Source: Eudorina sp. 2006-703-Eu-15 (taxonomy: Eukaryota; Chlorophyta; Chlorophyceae; Chlamydomonadales; Volvocaceae). From it: a stretch of DNA of 64,000 bases. Under the pieces are notes generated by a model that worked only from the letters and a program-made list of their open reading frames with translations, had not been told where the DNA came from and searched no databases. The stretch spans positions 124,001 through 188,000 of the forward strand of contig BDSI01000096.1 of assembly GCA_003117195.1 (NCBI GenBank), read 5' to 3'. Position numbers and translations under genes: made by a program. Of this stretch, positions 47,701-58,300 are shown one piece after another. Numbering within the stretch: the stretch's first letter is position 1; every line of letters begins with the position of its first letter.

Positions 47701-50700
47701 CAATCGCTACGGTATGTGACTGATGTGTGGGCTTCTCCCACGGCTTCCCGATGGGCCTACCTCCGAAACCAGGCGCATGTCCCCAACATGGGCTGTTTCT
47801 TTTGAACCCCAACATGACTCCCGCGCCCTTGGGTTTCCAACGTCGTGTCGCCGTCGCGACAATCTCCGTACCGCAGGCTAAGTGATCCGTACGTCATCAT
47901 GCGCGGGCCCTCGCTGACTGCGGCACGCCCCGCAACGCCTCCCCTGTTTCCCCCTGACAGCAGCGCAGTATAAACATGTACACCCAATTTCCTCTATCCC
48001 CCTTCCCCCGGTCGCCTCAACCGCCTTGGCCCTCCCCTGGATCGACCCCTTCCTGACGACAGCCTGGTGCAAGGCCGCGGCCACGCCAGTCCTCTGTATG
48101 TGGAGCCAATGACGGGCCAGTCCGTGATCAACACGGCCGCGTGGGTCCGAGCTCTCGAGATAACGGCCGCCCTGGGCAGGTATGCGCCACCGCCCACCGC
48201 CAAGCGGGTCACCTACACCAACGACTGCGCCTACATGCCGCTTTTTCGTCAGGTGCGACGTGCGAGTTTATGATTCGGGGCCTCTAGTGCTCTAGACGAA
48301 AGCGAAGGAAGGCCCTGCCGTAAGGGGGGTCGCAGCGGACGGCCGGGTGGAGGGGAGTGAAGGTTTACAAATTTGAAACAATGCGAAACGAGGCACTGAG
48401 TGCGTGGCCGTGCACTCAACCCGTCGCATGCACACCGTAGGCGGGGAGCACCCTGTGTGGAACCACCCTGTCACACCCCCCGCGTGGAACAATTCCGTGT
48501 GTGCAGGGCCGCTGCGCCATGGCCATCGCCGGGCCGTCGCAGTTCAAAACGGACAGCGCCCCTCCGCGACCTCCGGGTACTGGCGGGAGCGGGGCCGCAG
48601 CCCCAGCCACCGGTGGACAGGATGCGAGCAGCACCGGCGGAAGCGGGGCCGCAGCGCCCGCGACCGGCGGCCCTCCGCCATCGACCCGGTCCTTCAACAT
48701 CTCGGGCCGAATCGGCGCCGCGGTGTTGCCCGGAAGTCCTGTGCTGCTCGATTGGGCGTCCGACAAACTGGTGCCGTGCACCTCCGAGCTGTGTCCGTAC
48801 GCTACGCCGTACAAGGACGGCGTGACGCCGCCGCCAGCCTCCGGCATCAGCATCACGACGGCGCCCCCGACCAGCAGCAGCAACGGCAGCAGCAGCAGCA
48901 ACAGCGGAGAGGTGTACGTCAACGTCTGCCCGTTCGGCTCCGTAGTGGGCTTCACGGCCTTTGTGAACAGCAAGTACAGCCTTGAGGAGAGGCTGGCGAC
49001 ATACTTCCTTCTGTCACAGGTCGGTTGGGGGTTGGATGGCTAGAGGTCCGGCAGGAGGGGTGTCATGCGAGGGGGAGGGGGGCCAACGGCTCGATGGGTG
49101 CGAGGCGGCATATGCATATAACAACAGCAGGAGGTGCAGCCTCTTCTGCGTCGAGTCGGGTCGGGTTCTGGCGGTCGTGTTTCTCGCGGGCCTCAATTTT
49201 CTCCAAAACGAGCCGCTGCCTGGCCATCCTGGATAAGGGGACCCGGGGGGTCCACTGCAACATATATATGCCTTGTTCTAGAAGATGCAGAACTCTAAAG
49301 GCTGCCCGACCCAACCTCCGACGCTTTACGTCCACGTTGCAGCGTGTCATGCGTGGCTGGAATCGTGCCGTGGTCCACTTGTTTCGCCCTCCACCGCAGA
49401 ATGTCGCAGGGACGGCCTTTGGTGCAGGCAGTCCCTAGGTCCGCCATGCGCCAGCAACCCCGGCCCCCGGAGTGTTAAGTGAGAAAGCTTACCCGCCCCC
49501 CGCCCCCCTGGGGTTTGTGATTGTCGCGCCAGGCCCTCTACCTGAACAACAGCTGGGAGCTGGTGGCGGCGCCCAATCACGGCGGCGGCCCCACGCGTCG
49601 GGAGCACGTGGATCCGTCGTACCGCGGCACATGGTTGCAGTACGGGTACGACCCCGCCGATCTGGATCGCTTCCTGGCCGCCTCCAAAACCTCCATGGAA
49701 TCGGAGAACGTGGCGGTCGATCTGCGGTCCGTGGGCGCCACCGCCCTGATGCGGGTTCCTGCCGTGGCCGCCGCGCTGATCGCCGCGAACCGCACCAGCG
49801 TCGCAGCCGTCGTGAACAGCTCCAGGGCGGCGTACGCCGACGCCCTCAGCAAGGTGAACGCGGTGGACTTTCTGGAGTCTTACTTGGAGTCGATCGAGAA
49901 CGACGGAGGGCACGATGAGGAGCCGATGCCTGCAGCCCCGACCGCGAGCCGCCGCAGCAACCAGCTGGTTCCGGCGCTGACGTCGTCGCTGGTGGGGGCG
50001 ACGGTGCTGGCTGCTGCTGCGGTGGGCTTGCTGTGGCTGTGGCGGCGGCACCGCCGCAGTCTGCGGCGGCGCTTTGGGCGCATCCTGCCGCCAGGGCCGG
50101 GGCCGCGGACGACTCTGTGTGTTACCGATATCCAGGTGGGCCTCCTGTCTAGCGGCTGTGGCTGTGGAGGGACTGTGGAGGGACTGTGGAGGGACTGTGG
50201 AGGGCCCCCGCCTCTGCGTGCTCAAAATTTTCACATTCAATCCAGGCTGGTGGCAATCAGACAAGGAAGTTTGGAACCGTGTCACCCACGTGCCTGCGCA
50301 GCCGAGTCCCAGGCCGATTTCCCCCCGGTCCGCGTGCCTTGAAAGCACGCGCCCCCGGCCAGCAGTACCCCGGGTACTGCACCCAGCACCCGGCCCACCC
50401 AGCACCCGTAGTGCAAATGTGGCAGCAGCACAGAGGCACGGCCCTTTCCGGCGCACCTACACTCTGCCTGCCTCCTTGACTCCCTGCATCCGTCCGCCCG
50501 CCCGTCCATCCGCCCGCCCGTCCATCCGCCCGCCCGTCCATCCGCCGGCCCGCCCATCCGCCCGCCCGCCCGTCCATCCGCCCGCCCGTCCATCCGCCCG
50601 CCCGTCCATCCAGGACTCGACGCTGCTGTGGGAGACGCTGGACGAGCAGCTGATGGACTCGGCGCTCAAGCTGCACAACGCGTGCCTGCGCCACTGCGCC

Positions 50701-53700
50701 ACTGAGTTTGGGGGCTACGAGTCGGCGACGGTGGGTGCAGAGGGTGTGTGTGTATGTGCTGGGGGAGGGTGGGTGGAGGGTGGGTGGTGGGTGAGTGGGT
50801 AAGAGTGCGGGGGGTGGGCCCCTGGCGTGCGCCTGCTTGGCGGGCGACACGGGACCACAGGGCTGAATGGGACAGCCGGCCCCGGGCATGGCCCCTGGGC
50901 AAGGACGAAGGACCCAATTAAACTCCCTCCGCGTGATCGCGCCGCCATGCCCACAAGCCAGGGCATGTGCATCGCCTTCGGCGAAACGGCACCTCGTCTT
51001 CCTCCTCCCCCTCCCCTTCCTCCTCCTCCTCCTCCTCCTCCTCCTCCCCCCCTCCTATTCGCAACGCATCGCATCGCATCGCATCGTGTCAGTTGGTGGA
51101 GCGCTAGACCAGTCACCAGTCTGCTGGCCGCTGCGCGCGCTTCGGGGACCACCTGGAGGACTGCCTTCCGGGCCTGCTCGCCCAGTACGGTATTGCTGCA
51201 CCCGCTGACAACGGACAACGGGCAACGGACCCCTGCGGCGGCTGCGTGACCATCATGCGTCGCCCCTTCAATCAGTGCCGCCTCGAGTCCTGCCGCACTC
51301 GTTATTAATCGACCTCCATGCCTTTCCAACTGCCGCATGCCGCATGCCCCCGTCCCTGCCGCATGCCCCCGTCCCTGCCGCATGCCCCCGTCCCTGCCGC
51401 ATGCCCCCGTCCCTGCCGCATGCCCCCGTCCCTGCCGCATGCCCCCCTCCCTGCCGCATGCCCCCCTCCCTGCCGCATGCCCCCCTCCCTGCCGCATGGC
51501 GAGGTCCGCAGGAGGGCGACAGCTTCATCTTGGCCTTCCACACCGCGGAGGCCGCCCTCCTGTTCTGCCTCAAGGCCCAGGATGACCTGCTGGGGCTGGA
51601 CTGGCCGGAGCGGCTGCTGCAGGTGGGGTGTGGGGTGTGGAGATAGGGCTGGGCTGAGGCGGGGGCAGGGTGAGGCGGGGCCCGGATGCGGGGAGGCGAG
51701 GGACGGCGGCCGGGGCGGCCGGGGCGGCCGGATGGACAGCAGGCGGCGGACGGGAACCCTGGAGTGGACTGATGGGGGTACGGGGACGGGGGACAGCGGC
51801 CGGGGCGCCCGGGGCGGCACGAAACACGAGCCGAGAAGGAGCCCGGACGCATCACCCGAGCTCTCGAGGAAACCCAGCACACGTTGAGTGAAACGACAAG
51901 CGAGGACCTGGGGGGAGGCAGGACTGAGGGGTACGGCAGCTATGACTAAGACCGTCGCGGTCCTTCGGGGGCGGCCCTGCGGTACGCGGACCAGCCACCG
52001 GCAGCACCAGTCCGGCTTCATCCGGTATCCGTTGTAAACGGTTGTTCGTTGTCCGTTGCACCCAACGCTGCTCAACGATCGGGCTTGTTAGCTGAGGTCG
52101 TGTGCCCCCCTCTAAGCAAGTCCCTCATTGCACATGGGGGCCGTGCCGGGCCGCCGCCGCCTCTCGGATCATGCCATCGCAGGAAGAATCTTGTGTTCCG
52201 GTGTGGGTTTACGAGCCATCCGCGCCGGCGGCCGCGGCCGGGTCGACGGCGTCCGGCTCTCAGGCGGGCTCGGTGGGAGAGCCCTCCCCAATCCGCGCTG
52301 GCAAGCGGCTGCTGAGCCACCTGGCGGATCGAGTCCTCATGCAGAAGACAGCGTGCAAGCTAGCGGCGCGGGCGGCCGCCTACACGTTGCCGCCCCCAGA
52401 CGGGCCGGGGCCGGGGCTGGGACAGGGGCAGGGACTTCCTGCGGCGCCGCTGGAGCTGTTGGTGGGGAGGCGAGGGGAGGGAGCGCTGGCGGCGGCGGCG
52501 GCGGCGGCGGCGGCGGTCGTCCCTGAGGCGGGCGACGCGGGCTGTACGGTCGCGGCGCCGCCGCCGGCGTTGCTCCTCCGCACCGCCAGCGGCTCGGAGG
52601 CGGACAGCAGCGACAGGGAATGCGGCCCGGCGGCGTCGGCGGCGGCGCCGCCGCTGCGCCCCGCGTCCGTGACCCTGCCGTGTGTGGAGGGCGCTGGACT
52701 GGTGCATCCCCATACTCGACACCGCGCAGACGCCCGCCGCAGCGGCATGCCGCGCAGCTCCTCCGCGCGCGCCCAGGGCAGCAGCAGCGGCGGCAGCTCG
52801 TTGTTCTGGGGCGCGCTGCAGCTCTGCAGCTTCCGCCGAGGGCAGCCGCAGGCGACGCCCCCGGGGCCGTCCTGGTGGCCGGCCAACACCATCGCCAGCA
52901 ACGACAGCGTACACCCTCCGACGGCGGCGGCGGCAGCGGCCGCCGCGTCCCCAGGCGGTACGGCCGCCGCGGCCCCCGGCAGTACGGCCGGGGCCAGCAG
53001 GACCTCCGGCACGGGCACCAACGCGACACTTGTGTCGGTCACCTTGGAGCCGTGGAGCAGCTTGGAGCAGCCCGGCCTTCCGCACTGCGAGGGGCCGGAG
53101 CCAGTGGCGGCGGCGGCAAGGGTGCGGCGGTCCGAGGAGGCTGTGCCGGCGGCGGCGGCGGCGGCGGCGGCAGCGACGCTCAGCGCGCGCGGTGGCGCGC
53201 GGCGCACTGCGCCGCGGCTTTCGGCGTCGGGGCAGCAGCAGCAGCCGCCGTGCTCGACGGGATCGCTGCGGGAGCGGAGCGGGCTGCTGTCCAGCATCGC
53301 ATCGTTGCTGCCCGGGCCGTCGACGACGGGCGTGGCGACCACCCAGCCTCCGGCAGCAGCTTCGCGGACGCTGGCGGGTCTATGGGCAGCCCAGCCTCCG
53401 AAACCAGCCAGGTTCCAACCCCGAGTGGCCCTCGTGGAGCAGCTGCTCCGGGTCCTCGCGGAGTACGGCACCACCACCACCACCGCCATCAACAACAACA
53501 ACAACAACAATAACAACAACAACGGCGGCGGCGGCGCCGTCCAGTGTGGGAGTAGCCACGGCGGAGGCGGCGGTGCTGGTGCCGCGGGCAGTAGGACGGC
53601 TCAGCAGAGGTGGGCGGGCGGGCGCACCTCGCGCTCGTGTACGGGACGAGCGAGGGCACGTGTCGTTCACCCTGCTGTCATCCACCCTGGAATGGGCGTT

Positions 53701-56700
53701 GGATACGATGTGGCCTTCAAGAGCACACTGCGTGCGCAAATGTTGACGTTCGCCACCAGGAGAGCACTCCACCTCTTGAAGGCCGCTGCTGCGAGCTCCT
53801 GCGAGCCCCTGCTGCATGGGTGACCAGACAATGCATGTTAGCGGCGGCCACAGGATGTCCGACCCCCGGCCTACCAAGGCGTCGGGAGTGCGCCTTGACG
53901 GCCGGGGCGCCCGCCCCCGTCCGTCTCCCTCTCCCTCTCCCTGATCTGGCAGTCCGCGCAGTAGGGGATGTGGGTTTACGCCTACCCATGTCCTGCACCC
54001 CAGCCTCCCTCTTTGCCAATAAAGACAGCGGACCCCTTGCCTCCCCACGCACAGGCAGGAGCCCGCGTCCATGTGGCAGCTGCAGGCGTACCTCAGCGGC
54101 TTGCCGGTCCGCTTCGCCATCTCCGGGTCCAGCCTGGCCGCTGCGGCGACTGCCACCGGCAGCAGTCGCACGACTGCAGCCACTGCAGCCACTGCAGCCA
54201 CTGCAGCCACTGCGCCGTCGTCCTCCTTCTACCCCAGCCACGCGTACCTCTCCTCATCGCCGGACGTGGCGGCTGCGGCCGCGCCTGCGCCCGCGGGGCC
54301 GTCCTCGGGTGCGGGCAGGTGCGGCGCGTCCACGTCCCTATGGTCGGGCGGGACACATGGACCCGTGTCGGCCTCGCCGGACATCGCGTCGGTCACCGCC
54401 TTGCTGTTGCCTGACCAGGCAACCCCCGACAAGCCCGCACCGGCGGCCAGCGTCGGTTCCGGCCGGCTGAGGAGCTGCGCGAATCTGGACCTCCCGGACG
54501 CCAGCACCAGCGGCGGCGTCCACGACAAGGGCGGCAGCGGGGAGCGGCGGGCGGACGCTCGCGCCGCCGCGGAGCACGCGCAGCAGCCAGCCGACACGGA
54601 TGCGGGACGTGTGATCCGTACAAGTATGGATAATAATACGGCAATACGGCGCCACGTCATCTTCCGGGGGCTGCGGGTGCGGATGGGCTGCTCGAGCGGC
54701 GTGGACCTGGCGATCGAGGTGACGTACAACAGCCGCATGGCGCGCGTGATCTTCACCGGTCGGCCCATCGCCATCGCGCGGGCCGTAGGCGGCGCGGCCT
54801 CGGGCGGCATGGTGCTGCTCTCTGAGAGCTGCCACGCGCTCGTCACGGCGGCGGCGCTGGAGCTGCGCGACCGGGCAGGGACCACCAAGGCCCATCACCA
54901 CCACCACCGAGGCAAGAAGTCGCAGTGCGTCTGCCTCGCCCACGCCTACCACCGGAGGCACGCGGCCGGCAGCAGCAGCAGCAGCGGCACTGGCGGCTGG
55001 AACGCCAGCACGCACAGCCGCTGCTGCCACATCAGCCGCATCCGAGGTGGAGGCGGAGGCGGGGGGGAAGGCGGTAGCAATCGTCCGGGTGTTGGCGCAG
55101 CCGCCATGGGCGGCGCGGGGGCCCAGCCTGCGGCACCCGACTCCCATCTCGCTGTGTTCTGGTACGGCGGATGTGTCGTACTGGACGAGCAGCTTCCCGC
55201 CATGGAGGTGTACCAGGCTGCCACGCCCACCCAGGCGTTACGTTGGGCGCTGCTGCCGCCGCCCACGGCGCGTCTGAAGTTGGATCCGCTGGCGAGGGGG
55301 GTGCAGGTAAGGGAAGGGGAGTGCATGGGAGGAGAGGACAGGCACAGGGGGCGTGCACATGTAGTGGCGTGAGGATTAGGGCAGGGCGGCGGGTAGGCAC
55401 GGGGGGACGCTTCGTTACAGCGGGCCTCAGGGCGTTGTCCACACTCGTGTTTCCGTCTGCGTTGCCTCGCGTTCCGTCCGCGCACCCAACTGTCAACTGC
55501 CAACTGTAAGTATGGCCTCCACCCGCTCTCAAGAAACGGCACATGCAAAAAGTGCAAATGGCACACACAGTACTCCGCTCCTTTGTCACCAGCAGCCCTG
55601 CCGCATGGCGGTGAGGGAGCCGGGATTCGAACCGCGGATCTCTGGACGGCATGCCAGTGTCTGTCCCATTAGACGACCTCCCGACACCTGTGTCAGCAGC
55701 AGCCTGCCGCTACTTCGCTTCGGTCAGCTGCTGTGGGGCCGCTACTAGCCGCTGGGCTGCTGCGCGCCCTTCCCCCAAAAGTGCTGATGGTGGAAACTCG
55801 CGTGTGACAACAACTGACAACAACTGACAACAACTGACAACAACTGACAACAACTGACAACAACTGACACGCACGTGTTCTGTGCTGCGCCCTCACCACG
55901 TCTCACCACGTCTGCCAAGCTCCTACACGTCCTCTGCCTAATCCCCGGCATTCATCCCTCAACCAACCAATTTAACCCCTAACCAACCAATTTAACCCCC
56001 AACCAACCAATATAACCCGCAACCAACCCACCAGGCGGCGCCTGTGGGTAATATGGCGGTGGCAGTGGTGGCCGTTTCCGGAGCGCCCGACATCGCCCGG
56101 TTGGATGGTGGCACGTGGCTAACCGCCGCGGAGGACATCTGGCACCTGGCGGCGCGGCAGTGCCAGGCGGAGGGCGGCTTCCTGGCCACTCGTCGCTCGG
56201 CGTTTGTGCGGATCGATGCCGAGGTTCTGTCACGCGGTGGTGGTGGCGGTGGAGATGGTGGGGGTGGTGGCGGGTGGGGCCGGCGCAGTCGGGTTGGCAA
56301 GCAGCTGCTGTTGACGGCCGCCTTTCCGGACGTCACCTCCGCAGTCGTTTGGGCGTCGGGTATGATCACGACCTGCCTCCTGGCGCGTTGGCCCATAGAG
56401 CTCCTCGAGTCGGAGCATGGCGAGGCGCTCTGGGCGGATGTCCCGGCACGCCCCGACACGCAGCTGGCGTTCGGCGGCGGCGGCGGCGCCGCCGCCGCCG
56501 CCGCCGCCAAAGCGGCACCCGCACCCGGTGCCGATGCCTCGCCGCCGCTGTCCATCAGGTCCATGGGGTCCTGGGGCAGCAATAAGGCGCTACTCGCCGC
56601 CGTGCTGCAGCAGCCGCAGCCGCAGGGCGGCGGCGGCGGCGGAGGCAACGCGGCGGGTGCGGCGGACGCCGGGGCGGTGGCAGCGCGCGGCGCAGGCAGC

Positions 56701-58269
56701 AGTCGGGGCAGCAGCGACCACAGCACTCTGCTGGGGGACGCGGAGCGTGGACACGTCAACAGATCCCGACCCGTGGGACCGCAGCCGTACGCACCGCCGT
56801 CCACCCCCTGGACCGACAGTGGCATCGCCCTGGGTGGCAGCTACGACAGCCGCGGCATCGGCAAGGCGCGCTCTTCACCGTCGTCGCCATCTTCTCGGGG
56901 GCCTAACGCGTCCGAGACAGGTATGCGCCCCCGCGGTGCCGGTGCCGGCGTCGGTGCCGGTGGCGGTGGCGGTGTGGGCGCCCCCGCCACCCCGCGCCAA
57001 TGCCAGAGCGCGCAGCAGCAGCTGCAGCAGCTACGCATCCTGTCGACCAGTGCAGCAGTTGCAGCCTACAGTCCGCCGCTGGTTGGTCCGCAGCCTCCAG
57101 TCATCTGCGGTCACGCTGCGGACGCGGCAGGCCCCCCAGCCGCCTGGACCAACCCGCCCCTCTCTCGGCTGCGGCAAGTCAGCACGCCCTCCATGCTCAG
57201 CCCGGGCCCCACCACTGCGCCGGCCCTGCTGCCGACCCAGGCATCCAACCCCCGCTCCGCGGAAGTACTCCCTCCGGTCCGCCGGGCCAGCATGCTATCG
57301 CGCGCGAACCGCGGCGGCAGTGGCGGCGGCGGTGGCGGCGGTGGCGGCGGCGAGGGCGAGGGCAGGGCCGCCAGCCACCGTGCCTCGACGCAGTACAGCC
57401 TGGACCCCAACCGCTCGTACTTGCAGTCGTACAGGACACTCTCCAGTTTGTCGGGTGCCGTACAGCCTGCGGACACGGCCCAGCAGCCGACGCCCTCCCT
57501 GAAGCTATGCAGGACATTCGGAAGGTCCCCGTCCCCGCCCCAGCCCCAGCCCCTGGCCCAGCCCCAGCCCCAGCCCCAGCCCCAGCCCCAGCCCCTGGCC
57601 CAGCCCCCGCCCCAGCCCCAGCCCCTGGCCCAGCCCCAGCCCCAGCCCCAGCCCCAGCCCCAGCCCCAGCCCAGCCCCAGCCCCAGCCCCAGCCCCAGCC
57701 CCAGCCCCAGCCCCAGCCCCAGCCCCAGCCCCAGCCCCAGCCCCAGCCCCAGCCCCAGCCCCAGCCCCAGTCACACGAGCACAGCCCTATGTCACCGCCT
57801 TTGGAACGGCTTGATCTTGACAGCCCGCCGGAGATACTGGCTGCGGACGGGTCGGATGCGGTGAGTTGTTGTGCTGGTGCACCACCGGGCGATGGCGACG
57901 GGCAGATGCGGCCCAGCTCCTCTCCCGGGGTCTGCCTGGTAAGTGGGCCCTTGTGCAGCGTGTGGTTATCTCGTGTGCTCGTCTGTGGCGGGGAATGGTT
58001 GGGCCGCAGGAGTGCGTGCCAGGCAAGGGCAGTGGCTGCCGTGCGCCCGGCGATGACGCCCGCACGCCTCGCTTGCATGCATTTGACTCATACTGGCCCT
58101 AGTATCAAACTGCACCTGCTCCCGCCCTGAAATCAGCGCACCGTCCCCGGCCACCCCAACGTCCAGGAGGGTGTGGCTATGCCTGATGACGAGGAAGCCG
58201 AAGCCTTCGCCGCACTTCAGGAGCTCCTGGTCACAGGCGAGCGACCCACCGCCAATCCGACCGCCACCG

Positions 58270-58300
<31 letters not shown>

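Noticed and set aside
50257..50889. Minus-strand frame with repeated GGRMDGRA
   Set aside because: Antisense of an intronic minisatellite in the cyclase gene.
55612..55684. Functional tRNA gene on the minus strand
   Set aside because: Good box B but the acceptor stem has mismatches and the anticodon stem is irregular; better read as a tRNA-derived repeat.
57197..58078. Minus-strand frame with a Gly-Trp repeat (GWGWGWG)
   Set aside because: Antisense of the CCCCAG coding repeat of the receptor cyclase; the plus strand has splice-consistent exons.
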